NCBI GenBank assembly: GCA_035650275.1
Contig: DASRHY010000100.1
Span: 17,147 to 81,146 of the forward strand
Direction: 5' to 3'
DNA from: DASRHY01 sp035650275
Lineage (GTDB): Bacteria; Actinomycetota; Actinomycetes; Propionibacteriales; Kribbellaceae
Length of the DNA stretch: 64,000 nucleotides
Shown: one piece after another, positions 1-7,719 of the stretch
Layout: each line of letters opens with the position of its first letter
Position numbering within the stretch: position 1 is the stretch's first letter
Notes under the pieces: generated by a model
Told to the model about the DNA's origin: nothing
Database searches by the model: none
What the model saw: the letters and a program-made list of their open reading frames with translations, nothing else
Made by a program: the position numbers and the translations under genes

Positions 1-167
1 CGGTCACGATCGCGCACCGGCTGTCCACCGCGGAGGCCGCCGACGAGGTCTTGGTCTTCGACGCCGGCCGTATCGTCGAACGCGGCCAGCACGCTCAGCT
101 CGTCGCCCGCGGAGGCGTATACGCCCGCCTGCACGCCAGCTGGATCGCCCAACGCACCGCCCTCTGA
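1..167 (+). CDS. ABC exporter ATP-binding subunit, C-terminal fragment
   Basis: Only the last 54 residues are inside the window. They begin with VTIAHRLST, the H-loop (switch histidine) of ABC exporters, followed by a hydrophobic D-loop-distal strand, the 'DAGRIVERGQH' turn typical of fused TMD-NBD exporters (MsbA/ABCB type), and a short C-terminal helix ending in TGA at 165-167. Family practice suggests a multidrug, lipid or peptide exporter half-transporter; substrate cannot be inferred from this fragment. The gene converges on the minus-strand AbiEii-like operon, with only 9 bases between the two stops and no obvious hairpin. Confidence 0.85.
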   Translation, partial: VTIAHRLSTAEAADEVLVFDAGRIVERGQHAQLVARGGVYARLHASWIAQRTAL

Positions 168-176
168 CCCGCCGGG

Positions 177-824
177 CTAGGCCCTGATCTCGGCGGACCA
201 CGCCGCCATCTCGGACCGCAGCTCCGCGATCTGCTCCGGGTCGGCGCCGTACCGGGCGAACTCACGGTCGTCGATCCGCTGCACTGAGTCCAGCTGGGCG
301 GCGAAGATCTCACGATCCATCGGCACGACCTCCCGCGCGTCACCGAGCTCGAGCAGCCGGCCGCGGGAGAACCGGCCGGACCGCAGTGCCTCCCGCACGT
401 CGAGGAAGTCCTTCGCGGCCGCACGGCCGTAGACCGCACCGACCTTGGCGCCGATCGCATCGTCGAGGTGCAGCACCGGTCCGACCTCCAGCTGTACGGC
501 GGGTCGGGTCCGGGTGTCCCGGGCGAGATCCACCGCTGTCGCACCGCCGTCCGGCCGGGTTGCCACGAGCCGGGTGAACTCCGGTGCTCGTCGGACGACC
601 TTCACCTGGTACCCGGCATCCAGGTACGCCGATTCGAGCTCCTGCGTGGCCTGGTCGAAATCGCACCCGGGCTGGTCGGTGAACAGGTCGACGTCCTCCG
701 ACGTCCGCGATCCGATGTCGTGTGCCGCGAGTGCGTACCCGCCGGCCAGCGCGAACCCCCGGTCGGCCAGGGCGGCCAGACCGATCCGTGTCAGTCGCTC
801 GTGCGTGGCGTCCGCTATCGCCAT
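177..824 (-). CDS. AbiEii/AbiGii-like nucleotidyltransferase, copy 2 of a duplicated pair
   Basis: A 215-residue protein with the nucleotidyltransferase signature of the AbiEii (DUF1814) fold: LAGGYALAAH at about residues 24-33, then GSRTSEDVDLFTD, matching the GG...R.S.D.D arrangement of metal-binding carboxylates. Later 'VDLAR' supplies a candidate third acidic residue, and 'AKDFLDVREAL' is another family hallmark. AbiEii enzymes are toxin halves of abortive-infection or toxin-antitoxin systems that transfer nucleotides to tRNA or other targets; stand-alone actinobacterial members are mostly uncharacterised. The ATG at 824 is preferred to an upstream in-frame start because it overlaps the end of the preceding gene by 10 bases, giving translational coupling. 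It is last in a four-gene operon and closely resembles the protein at 1189-1983. The activity is inferred. Confidence 0.75.
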   Translation of the reverse strand: MAIADATHERLTRIGLAALADRGFALAGGYALAAHDIGSRTSEDVDLFTDQPGCDFDQATQELESAYLDAGYQVKVVRRAPEFTRLVATRPDGGATAVDLARDTRTRPAVQLEVGPVLHLDDAIGAKVGAVYGRAAAKDFLDVREALRSGRFSRGRLLELGDAREVVPMDREIFAAQLDSVQRIDDREFARYGADPEQIAELRSEMAAWSAEIRA

Positions 825-1192
825 GCGTTGCCCGATCCGAGCGCGGCGAGCTCCGGGAAGGTGCGGTGCCACAACCGGACGCAGTACCGCGGCAGCGTCA
901 ACCGCGGCCAGAGGTCGAGCAGCAGATCCTTGTTCAGGTAACGGACGAGCTCGTCCCGGGTCGCGGCCTCGCTCAGCACGTGCACATAGCAGGACCGCCG
1001 GCTGTCCGGGTCGTTCAGGTCGTACCGCGGGTCCGGTCCCCAGTCGATGTGCACCGGCAGCTCGATGACGCCCGTGGCCGGACCGGTCAGCTCGTCGAGC
1101 GAGTCGGGCACGACGTACGGGATTCGGGAGCCGAAGCTCTCCGCCGGTCGCGCCTCGGCTGTCATCCGGTCAGTATCCGGGTCGATGATCAC
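815..1192 (-). CDS. Small conserved protein paired with AbiEii-like enzyme, copy 2
   Basis: A 125-residue protein of no family I recognise. It shares blocks with the protein at 1983-2339: SRIPYVVPDSLD near the N-terminus, GVIELP about 15 residues later, a DP-S motif, YLN-D--LWP in the middle, and a C-terminal LPRYCVR-WH--FPELAA block ending in tryptophan. No signal peptide, membrane segment or HTH is visible. The start is GTG at 1192, inside a GTGA overlap with the upstream gene; an internal ATG at 1165 is an alternative. Position directly before an AbiEii-like gene is where an antitoxin or specificity partner would sit, but the usual AbiEi-type HTH antitoxin is not apparent. Function unknown. 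Confidence 0.7.
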   Translation of the reverse strand: MIIDPDTDRMTAEARPAESFGSRIPYVVPDSLDELTGPATGVIELPVHIDWGPDPRYDLNDPDSRRSCYVHVLSEAATRDELVRYLNKDLLLDLWPRLTLPRYCVRLWHRTFPELAALGSGNAWR

Positions 1193-1983
1193 CGTTCGGT
1201 CTGGGGTCCGTCCTGGCCGCGGTCGCGCTCGTACGGCGAGTGTCGCCGGTCGGCCGCTCCCGCACCGGCCGCCGCCAGGCCGGGCTGCCCGATCTCGGCG
1301 ACACCGGACTGCGCCAGCCGCAGATTCTCGTCGAGCTCGGGGTTCGCCTGCCTCGCCCGCACTTCCGCCGCCCAGTTGGTCATCGTGGTCCGCACGGCAG
1401 CGATCCGCTCCGGTGAGGCGCCGTACGTGGCGAAGTCCTCGTTGCTGAGCCGGTTCACCGCGTCGAGCTGATCAGCGAAGAACGAGCGATCGAAGCCGTC
1501 GCGCTCGAGCGCGTCGCCGGCCGCAAGGAGCCGCTCCCGCGACCACCCGGAGTCCATCGCGTCCTGCACATCGAGGAAGTCCTTCGCCTCGGTGCGGTCG
1601 TAGATCCCGCGTAGCTTGCCGCCGACCGCGTCGTTGACGTCGAGAACGGGTCCGACGTCCATCTCGACAGGCGGTTGGCTGCGGTAGTCGCGCCCCATGT
1701 CGATCTCAGTCGTACGGTCGTCGGCGTCGGTCAGTGCGATGTGTGCGAACTGCGGACCGCGCATCGTGGCGTCCATCCGGTAGCCCGCCGGCTCGTACAC
1801 CCGCCGCAGATCGTCCACGGCACGGTCGAAGTCGACGTCCTGGTTCGTGAACAGGTCGATGTCCTGCGACGGGCGCGTCCCGAGCCCGTGCGCGTTGAAC
1901 GCCTGACCCCCGGACAGCACGAACCCGCGGTCACGCAGCTCCGAGAGAGCCAGGCGGGTGATCTGCTCGTGCGCCGGATCCAT
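1189..1983 (-). CDS. AbiEii/AbiGii-like nucleotidyltransferase, copy 1 of a duplicated pair
   Basis: A 264-residue paralogue of the protein at 177-824. It has LSGGQAFNAHG followed by GTRPSQDIDLFTNQ, the GG...R.S.D.D nucleotidyltransferase core, then 'TEIDMGRDY' and 'AKDFLDVQDAM'. Compared with copy 2 it carries a ~50-residue extra polar C-terminal tail rich in Arg, Glu and Asp. The ATG at 1983 overlaps the TGA of the upstream partner by one base (TGATG), which decides the start over longer in-frame options. The order partner-1, enzyme-1, partner-2, enzyme-2, all overlapping, indicates one mRNA and a tandem duplication of a bicistron. Nucleotide-transfer activity and a toxin role are family-based inference. 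Confidence 0.75.
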   Translation of the reverse strand: MDPAHEQITRLALSELRDRGFVLSGGQAFNAHGLGTRPSQDIDLFTNQDVDFDRAVDDLRRVYEPAGYRMDATMRGPQFAHIALTDADDRTTEIDMGRDYRSQPPVEMDVGPVLDVNDAVGGKLRGIYDRTEAKDFLDVQDAMDSGWSRERLLAAGDALERDGFDRSFFADQLDAVNRLSNEDFATYGASPERIAAVRTTMTNWAAEVRARQANPELDENLRLAQSGVAEIGQPGLAAAGAGAADRRHSPYERDRGQDGPQTER

Positions 1984-2339
1984 CACTGCCACGGGCCACC
2001 CGCCCCGATCGCGGCGAGCTCGGGGAATCGTTCGTGCCAGCGCCGGACGCAGTAGCGCGGTAGGTGCAGCTGCGGCCAGAGCCATCGCAACATGTCCCGG
2101 TTGAGATATGTCGTGAGGTCCTCGGCGGTGGTCGCGTCGCTGATCACCCGGACGTACAGCGAGACCCTGCTGCTCGGGTCATCTAGGTCGTACCGTCGCC
2201 CGGTCGGCTCGATGCCGCGTGGAAGCTCGATCACCCCGGAGGTCGGTCCGGTGAGGTCGTCGAGCGAGTCCGGCACCACGTACGGGATCCGGCTCGCGTA
2301 GCTGTCACCGGGCTCTGCCAGCCCACTGCTGTCGTTCAC
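1983..2339 (-). CDS. Small conserved protein paired with AbiEii-like enzyme, copy 1
   Basis: First gene of the four-gene minus-strand operon; 118 residues from GTG at 2339. It shares SRIPYVVPDSLD, GVIELP, YLNRD--RWLWPQ and the C-terminal LPRYCVRRWH--FPELAA block with the protein at 815-1192, so the two are paralogues. No known domain is recognised; it is soluble and mixed in charge, and the conserved Tyr-Cys and Trp-His pairs in the C-terminal block could be functional. A nearby upstream ATG is out of frame, so GTG is taken. The promoter must lie in the 177 bases shared with the divergent HesB-like gene. Candidate antitoxin or substrate adaptor, by position only. Confidence 0.7.
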   Translation of the reverse strand: MNDSSGLAEPGDSYASRIPYVVPDSLDDLTGPTSGVIELPRGIEPTGRRYDLDDPSSRVSLYVRVISDATTAEDLTTYLNRDMLRWLWPQLHLPRYCVRRWHERFPELAAIGAGGPWQ

Positions 2340-2516
2340 CCGTTCATTGTCGCCGATCACGAGGCCAGGCCGGCCGGCGGCGACCAGACCTGTCGACTGA
2401 CGGATTGTAAGAGGTGTGGTCTCGGATCGTGGACGCCTCTGAGCGGCAGATGTTTGCCCCAGGGCACATCGGGCATGGACCCAGCGACCATGGACTCGAT
2501 CGACGAAGGAGAGCTT

Positions 2517-2837
2517 GTGCTCACCCTCACCGAGAACGCGACCACCGTCATCAAGAGCATCACCGGCGCCGATGCGACGCCGAGCGAGGCCGGGGTACGG
2601 ATCTCGCAGCAGGACCCATCGACCGCGCAGCTGGCGCTCAACACCGCCGAGGCCCCGATGCCGGGGGACGCTGTGGTGGAAGAGCAGGGCGCGCGCGTGT
2701 TCCTCGATAGCAGTGCGGCCGACACGCTGGACGACAAGGTGCTGGACGCCTCGGTCGACCCGCAGGGCGCGGTGGAGTTCACCGTGATCCCGCAGGCCGG
2801 CATGCCGAGCCCGAACGGGCAGCAGCCGCCGAGCTGA
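2517..2837 (+). CDS. HesB/IscA-like protein lacking the iron-sulfur cysteines
   Basis: A 106-residue protein with the beta-rich A-type carrier fold pattern: LTLTENATTVIKSIT, then G-VRIS, a middle GDAVVEEQGARVFLD segment and a final hydrophobic strand. A-type carriers bind Fe-S clusters through three cysteines, but this sequence contains none, as in a set of actinobacterial HesB-like proteins of unknown role. The GTG at 2517 is chosen because AAGGAG (2506-2511) stands five bases before it; an upstream in-frame ATG at 2454 has no such site. It is divergent from the AbiEii-like operon and precedes hisI by 135 bases. A Fe-S role is therefore unlikely; a protein-interaction role is a guess. Confidence 0.7.
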   Translation: MLTLTENATTVIKSITGADATPSEAGVRISQQDPSTAQLALNTAEAPMPGDAVVEEQGARVFLDSSAADTLDDKVLDASVDPQGAVEFTVIPQAGMPSPNGQQPPS

Positions 2838-2972
2838 GCAGTAAGCAGGCCTACAGCAGGTCCGGACAAACCAGTTGCCGTGGACAACGGTCGGCTGGTC
2901 TAGTCCGGCCTGCAGCTGGTTGCTGAGCACGGCCGGTGGGGAGCACCCGCGCCGATCGGGGACAATGGCGCG

Positions 2973-3314
2973 GTGACTCCAGCAGTGATCGAGGACCTGA
3001 GGTTCGACGCCGCCGGCCTGATCCCGGCCGTCGTCCAGCAGTACGACACGCACGAGGTGCTGATGGTCGGCTGGATGGACGCGGAGGCGGTCCGGCGTAC
3101 GTCGACGTCGGGGCGGACCACGTTCTGGTCCCGCAGCCGGCAGCAGTACTGGGTGAAGGGCGAGACCAGCGGGCATCGCCAGCACGTCAAGCAGGTGCTG
3201 GTGGACTGCGACGCGGACACCCTGCTGGTGCTGGTGGACCAGGAGGGCCCGGCCTGCCACACCGGCACCCGGAGCTGTTTCGAGCACGGCCAGATCGAGG
3301 TGACCGGCCCGTGA
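2973..3314 (+). CDS. hisI: Phosphoribosyl-AMP cyclohydrolase
   Basis: HisI opens the adenine ring of phosphoribosyl-AMP, the third step of histidine biosynthesis, in the cytosol. The 113-residue protein shows the family landmarks: a V-Q-YDTHEVLMVGWMD block near the N-terminus, T-FWSRSR, WVKGETSGH, the Mg-binding D-C-D-A-D cluster (about residue 72) and the downstream zinc cysteines in ACHTG--SCFE. The start is GTG at 2973. The stop overlaps the trpE GTG by four bases (GTGA), so histidine and tryptophan genes are translationally coupled; this hisI-trpE adjacency is common in actinobacteria. No other his gene is in the window. Confidence 0.93.
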   Translation: MTPAVIEDLRFDAAGLIPAVVQQYDTHEVLMVGWMDAEAVRRTSTSGRTTFWSRSRQQYWVKGETSGHRQHVKQVLVDCDADTLLVLVDQEGPACHTGTRSCFEHGQIEVTGP

Positions 3315-4804
3315 CGGCGACGCCGGACCTGGAGACGTTCCGCGAGTACGCCAAGGACCGCCGCGTCATCCCGGTCACGCGGCGGCTGCTCGCGGACGCG
3401 GAGACGCCGATCGGGGTGTATGGCAAGCTCGCCGCGGAGCGCCCCGGCACGTTCCTGCTGGAGTCCGCGGAGCACGGCGGGGTGTGGTCCCGATACTCGT
3501 TCGTCGGCGTCCGGTCGGCCGCCACGCTCACCGAGCGGGACGGCCAGGCGATCTGGACCGGGCACCCGCCGGTCGGCCTGCCGGACCACGGCGACCCGCT
3601 GCGGGCGCTGCGGGAGACGGTGGAGATCCTGCACACCCCGCGGCTGCCCGGGCTGCCGCCGCTCACCGGCGGCATGGTGGGCTTTCTCGGGTACGACGCG
3701 GTGCGGCGGCTGGAACGGTTGCCCGACACAACGACCGACGACCTGGGCCTGCCCGAGCTGACGTTCCTGTTCGCCACCGACCTGGCCGCGCTGGACCACG
3801 AGACCGGCGAGATCTGGCTGATCGCGAACGCGGTCAACTGGGACGACTCCGACGAGCGTGTGGACGAGGCCTGGGCCGACGCAGTCAGCCGGCTGGACGC
3901 GATGCAGGCCGACCTGGCACAGCCGACCCCGTCGTACGTCGTGCATGCCGACCGGCAGGCGCGGCTCGAGCCGGTCCGGCAGCGGTCGAGTGCCGAGTAC
4001 CGCGAGGCGGTCGAGCATGCGAAGGAGGAGATCCGGGCCGGTGAGGCCTTCCAGATCGTGGTGTCACAGCGGTTCGAGCTGGCCAGCAGCGCCAGTGCGC
4101 TGGACATCTACCGGGTGCTGCGGTTCTCCAACCCGAGCCCGTACATGTACCTGGTCCGGCTGGACGGGTTCGACATCGTCGGCTCCAGCCCGGAGGCGCT
4201 GGTGAAGGTCACCGACGGCAAGGTGATCCTGCACCCGATCGCCGGCACCCGGCGGCGCGGCACCACGCCGGAGGAGGACCACGCGCTGGAGCAGGAGCTG
4301 CGCGCCGACCTCAAGGAACGCGCCGAGCACCTGATGCTGGTCGACCTGGGCCGCAACGACGTCGGCCGGGTCTGTGCCCCCGGCACGGTCGAGGTGGTCG
4401 ACTTCATGGACGTCCGCCGGTACAGCCACGTGATGCACCTGGAGTCGACCGTCACCGGCACGCTGGCGGCCGGGCGGACCGCGTTCGACGCGCTCACCGC
4501 GGCGTTCCCGGCCGGCACCCTGTCCGGTGCGCCGAAGCCGCGGGCGATGGAGATCATCGACAAGCTCGAAGTGAGCCGGCGCGGCGTGTACGGCGGCGTC
4601 GTCGGGTACCTGGACTTCGCCGGCGACGCCGACACCGCGATCGCGATCCGCACCGCGGTGCTGCGCGCCGGCACGGCGTACGTGCAGGCCGGCGCGGGCA
4701 TCGTCGCGGACTCGGACCCGGTCGCCGAGGACCTGGAGTGCCAGACGAAGGCCGCCGCGGTGCTGTCCGCGATCGCCGTCGCCGAGACCTTCGACCAGAT
4801 CTGA
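3311..4804 (+). CDS. trpE: Anthranilate synthase component I
   Basis: TrpE converts chorismate to anthranilate, using ammonia delivered by TrpG, in the first committed step of tryptophan synthesis. The 497-residue product has the N-terminal regulatory LLES--HGG-WSRYSF block containing the tryptophan-binding serine region, and the C-terminal chorismate-binding core with GRNDVGRV, RYSHVMHLES and GTLSGAPKPRAM motifs. The start is the GTG overlapping hisI. The stop overlaps the next gene by one base. No trpG (glutaminase) or trpD is nearby, so those must be elsewhere. No leader peptide or attenuator can precede trpE here because hisI runs into it. Confidence 0.95.
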   Translation: MTATPDLETFREYAKDRRVIPVTRRLLADAETPIGVYGKLAAERPGTFLLESAEHGGVWSRYSFVGVRSAATLTERDGQAIWTGHPPVGLPDHGDPLRALRETVEILHTPRLPGLPPLTGGMVGFLGYDAVRRLERLPDTTTDDLGLPELTFLFATDLAALDHETGEIWLIANAVNWDDSDERVDEAWADAVSRLDAMQADLAQPTPSYVVHADRQARLEPVRQRSSAEYREAVEHAKEEIRAGEAFQIVVSQRFELASSASALDIYRVLRFSNPSPYMYLVRLDGFDIVGSSPEALVKVTDGKVILHPIAGTRRRGTTPEEDHALEQELRADLKERAEHLMLVDLGRNDVGRVCAPGTVEVVDFMDVRRYSHVMHLESTVTGTLAAGRTAFDALTAAFPAGTLSGAPKPRAMEIIDKLEVSRRGVYGGVVGYLDFAGDADTAIAIRTAVLRAGTAYVQAGAGIVADSDPVAEDLECQTKAAAVLSAIAVAETFDQI

Positions 4805-5334
4805 TGCGCAGCCAGCGACTGGTCGACGCCCTGGTGCTGCTGGCACTCGCGGCCGTCGGCGCGTCGGCGTACCTGACGTGGGTCCGGGCGGACCCCGGGG
4901 AGGGCCGGGCGGTCGTCGAGCTGAGCGGGTACGACGTGTCGCGGGCGCCGGTGACGATGGCGGTGGCCTCGCTGGTCGCGGTCGTCGTTCTGCGACTGGC
5001 CGGTACCGGAATGCGCCGGGTGCTGTGCGCGCTGATCGCCGCGATGGGCGCCGCGACCGGTGCCGTCGCGCTCGCGACCCGGCCGGACGCCGCGGAGCTG
5101 GCGCGGCTGCGGCCGCAGCTCAGCACGGTGCTCACCGACCATGTCGAGGTGTCGGCCGGACCGGCTCCGTGGTTCGCGCTGGTGGGCGGGATCGCCTTGC
5201 TGGCGGCGGGTCTGATCGGTGTGGCGACCGCACACCAGTGGCGCCGTCCGACCGCGCGCTACGACCGCGATCCGGTGACCACGCCCGAGGACCAGTGGAA
5301 GGCGATCGACAAAGGACAGGACCCCACGATCTGA
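4804..5334 (+). CDS. Trp-cluster conserved membrane protein (TIGR02234 type)
   Basis: A 176-residue integral membrane protein with about four hydrophobic segments (roughly residues 6-23, 50-66, 72-90 and 125-145) and a polar C-terminal tail. Its position immediately after trpE and before trpC, together with the 'LTWVRADP' and late 'W-A-D-GQDPT' features, matches the actinobacterial tryptophan-operon membrane protein family. Function is unknown; a transport or regulatory role for tryptophan has been presumed from synteny only. The ATG at 4804 overlaps the trpE stop by one base, indicating coupled translation. Confidence 0.85.
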   Translation: MRSQRLVDALVLLALAAVGASAYLTWVRADPGEGRAVVELSGYDVSRAPVTMAVASLVAVVVLRLAGTGMRRVLCALIAAMGAATGAVALATRPDAAELARLRPQLSTVLTDHVEVSAGPAPWFALVGGIALLAAGLIGVATAHQWRRPTARYDRDPVTTPEDQWKAIDKGQDPTI

Positions 5335-5387
5335 TCGCAGGGCCTTACGACACAATGGGGCGATACGACCTGAGGGAGCACCGGACC

Positions 5388-5684
5388 ATGAACGACACAG
5401 CCGACCCGCACGCGGACGGTGGCCACGGCAGCCTGCACGGGAACACCCCGGCGGCATGGACCGCGGTCACGATCATCCTCGGCGCCTTCACCCTCGGCGC
5501 GATCGCGATAGTGCTCGGTCCGAACTGGGTGTTGTTCTGGATCTCGGTCGGTATCGCGGTCGTCGGTGCCCTGGTCGGCAAGGTGATGCAGCTGATGGGC
5601 TTCGGTGCCCCCGTGAGCGAGGACACCGGCATCGGCAGCGACGGCCCGAAGACCGGTGCCGCGAGCTCGGACGCGCGCGGCTGA
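5388..5684 (+). CDS. Small two-helix membrane protein of the trp cluster
   Basis: A 98-residue protein with a short His/Gly/Asp-rich N-terminus (HADGGHGSLHGNTPAAWTAV), two closely spaced transmembrane segments (about residues 26-48 and 52-70), and a Gly/Ser/Asp-rich tail. Small HG-x-P-A-A-W-T proteins of this type recur between trpE and trpC in actinobacteria (I believe DUF6704, from memory). A GAGGGAG ribosome-binding site at about 5372-5378 supports the ATG at 5388. Function unknown; its fixed place suggests co-expression with tryptophan enzymes. Confidence 0.8.
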   Translation: MNDTADPHADGGHGSLHGNTPAAWTAVTIILGAFTLGAIAIVLGPNWVLFWISVGIAVVGALVGKVMQLMGFGAPVSEDTGIGSDGPKTGAASSDARG

Positions 5685-5694
5685 GGACGTGCAG

Positions 5695-6501
5695 ATGACA
5701 GTCCTGGACGACATTCTGGAGGGGGTCCGTGAGGATCTCGCGGCGCGGCAGGCCGAGGTCACCCTCGACGACCTGAAGCGTGACGCGCACCGGATGCCCG
5801 ACGCGAAGGACCCGATGCCCGCCTTCCGCGGTGACGGCATCTCGGTGATCGCGGAAGTGAAGCGATCCAGCCCGTCGAAGGGCGAGCTCGCCGAGATCAA
5901 CGACCCGGCCGCGCTCGCGGTGGAGTACTGCGGCGGCGGTGCGGCCGCGATCAGCGTGCTGACCGAGCAGCGCCGTTTCAACGGCACCCTTGACGACCTG
6001 CGTGCGGTCCGCAGCCGGGTCGACGTACCGGTGCTCCGCAAGGACTTCATCGTGTCGTCGTACCAGCTGTGGGAGGCGCGTGCCGCGGGCGCCGACATGG
6101 CGCTGCTGATCGTCGCCGCGCTCGAGCAGGAGGCACTGGTCTCGCTGATCGAGCGGGCGGTGTCGATCGGCCTGACGCCGCTGGTCGAGGTGCACGACGA
6201 GGAGGAGGCGCGCCGGGCCGAGGACGCCGGCGCGACCCTGGTCGGCGTCAACAACCGGAACCTGAAGACGCTGGAGGTGGACCGGACGACGTTCGCCCGG
6301 GTCGCCCCGGTGCTGTCCGACCGCGTGGTCAAGGTCGCCGAGTCCGGTGTCCGCGGCCCGCACGATGTGATCGAGTTCGCTCGCGCCGGGGCCGATGTCG
6401 TCCTCGTCGGAGAGACCCTGGTGACCGGCCGCGATCCGCGCGCCTCGGTCGCCGACCTGGTCGCTGCGGGGTCGCACCCCGCGATCCAGCAGCGCCACTA
6501 G
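5695..6501 (+). CDS. trpC: Indole-3-glycerol phosphate synthase
   Basis: TrpC closes the indole ring from carboxyphenylamino-deoxyribulose phosphate. The 268-residue TIM barrel has the family signature VIAEVKRSSPSKG (Glu-54, Lys-56 in the first barrel strand), VLRKDFI with the catalytic lysine, VGVNNRNL, and the phosphate-binding ESGV and LVGETL turns. The length is normal for a monofunctional actinobacterial TrpC (no fused TrpF). The ATG at 5695 is used; a GTG six bases earlier is possible. It lies 10 bases after the small membrane protein and 15 bases before trpB. Confidence 0.95.
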   Translation: MTVLDDILEGVREDLAARQAEVTLDDLKRDAHRMPDAKDPMPAFRGDGISVIAEVKRSSPSKGELAEINDPAALAVEYCGGGAAAISVLTEQRRFNGTLDDLRAVRSRVDVPVLRKDFIVSSYQLWEARAAGADMALLIVAALEQEALVSLIERAVSIGLTPLVEVHDEEEARRAEDAGATLVGVNNRNLKTLEVDRTTFARVAPVLSDRVVKVAESGVRGPHDVIEFARAGADVVLVGETLVTGRDPRASVADLVAAGSHPAIQQRH

Positions 6502-6516
6502 CTCCCTAGGGACGAG

Positions 6517-7719
6517 ATGACGCAGACGATGCCCGACGCGCTCGGGCACTTCGGCCGTTTCGGCGGCAGGTTCATGCCGGAGGCGCTCATCGCGCCGCTC
6601 GACGAGCTCGCCCGGCACTGGCGCGAGGCGATGGCGGACGAGAAGTTCGTCGCCGAGTTCGAGCGGATGCTGCACGAGTACGCCGGTGTGCCGAGTCTGC
6701 TGTACGACGCGACCCGGCTGTCCGAGCGGGCCGGTGCCAGGATGCTGCTGAAGCGCGAGGACCTGAACCACACCGGTGCGCACAAGGTCCGCAACGTGCT
6801 CGGCCAGGCGCTGCTCACCAAGCGGATGGGCAAGCAGCGGGTGATCGCCGAGACCGGCGCCGGTCAGCACGGCGTCGCGGCCGCGACCGCCTGCGCATAC
6901 CTCGACCTCGACTGCGTCGTCTACATGGGCGAGGTGGACACCGAGCGGCAGGCGCTGAACGTGGCCCGGATGAAGCTGCTCGGCGCCGAGGTGATCCCGG
7001 TCAAGACCGGCAGCCGGACGCTCAAGGACGCGATCAACGAGGCGCTGCGCGACTGGGTCGCCTCGGTGGACACGACCCACTACCTGCTCGGTACGGCGGC
7101 CGGCGCGCACCCGTTCCCAGCGATGGTGCGGGACTTCTGCCGCGGCATCGGCGACGAGGCCCGGGCCCAGTCGCTGGAGCTGCTCGGCCGGCTGCCGGAC
7201 GCGGCCGTCGCGTGTGTCGGTGGCGGGTCGAACGCGATCGGGCTGTTCGCGGGGTTCGTCGCCGACGCGGACGTGAAGCTGTACGGCATCGAGGCCGGCG
7301 GCGACGGGTACGAGACCGGCCGGCACGCGGCGACCATCACCGCCGGCCAGGTCGGCGTACTGCACGGCGCACGGTCGTTCCTGTTGCAGGACGACGATGG
7401 CCAGACGATCGAGTCGCACTCGATCTCGGCCGGGCTGGACTACCCGGGGGTCGGACCGGAGCACGCCTGGCTCGCCGACACCGGCCGGGCGTCGTACCGG
7501 CCGGTCACCGACGCCGCCGCGATGGACGCGTTCCAGCTGCTGGCGCGCACCGAGGGGATCATCCCGGCGATCGAGTCGGCGCACGCGGTCGCGGGCGCGC
7601 TCGAGATCGCGAAGGAGCTGGGTCCGCAGGCAACGATCCTGGTCAACCTGTCCGGTCGGGGCGACAAGGACATGGACACCGCAGCCAGCTGGTTCGGCCT
7701 GGGAGGTGATCAGGCATGA
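6517..7719 (+). CDS. trpB: Tryptophan synthase beta chain
   Basis: TrpB is the PLP enzyme that joins indole to serine in the final step of tryptophan synthesis, working as an alpha2-beta2 complex with indole channelling. The 400-residue protein has HFGRFGGRF at the start, the PLP lysine Lys-90 in NHTGAHKVRN, GAGQHGVA, the phosphate-binding GGGSNA loop, and the C-terminal NLSGRGDKD motif. This is a TrpB1-type enzyme paired with trpA, which starts inside its stop codon (ATGA overlap at 7716). Confidence 0.97.
   Translation: MTQTMPDALGHFGRFGGRFMPEALIAPLDELARHWREAMADEKFVAEFERMLHEYAGVPSLLYDATRLSERAGARMLLKREDLNHTGAHKVRNVLGQALLTKRMGKQRVIAETGAGQHGVAAATACAYLDLDCVVYMGEVDTERQALNVARMKLLGAEVIPVKTGSRTLKDAINEALRDWVASVDTTHYLLGTAAGAHPFPAMVRDFCRGIGDEARAQSLELLGRLPDAAVACVGGGSNAIGLFAGFVADADVKLYGIEAGGDGYETGRHAATITAGQVGVLHGARSFLLQDDDGQTIESHSISAGLDYPGVGPEHAWLADTGRASYRPVTDAAAMDAFQLLARTEGIIPAIESAHAVAGALEIAKELGPQATILVNLSGRGDKDMDTAASWFGLGGDQA

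Noticed and set aside
3250..3330. Search for a trp leader peptide or attenuator before trpE
   Set aside because: hisI overlaps the trpE start by four bases, leaving no room for a leader.
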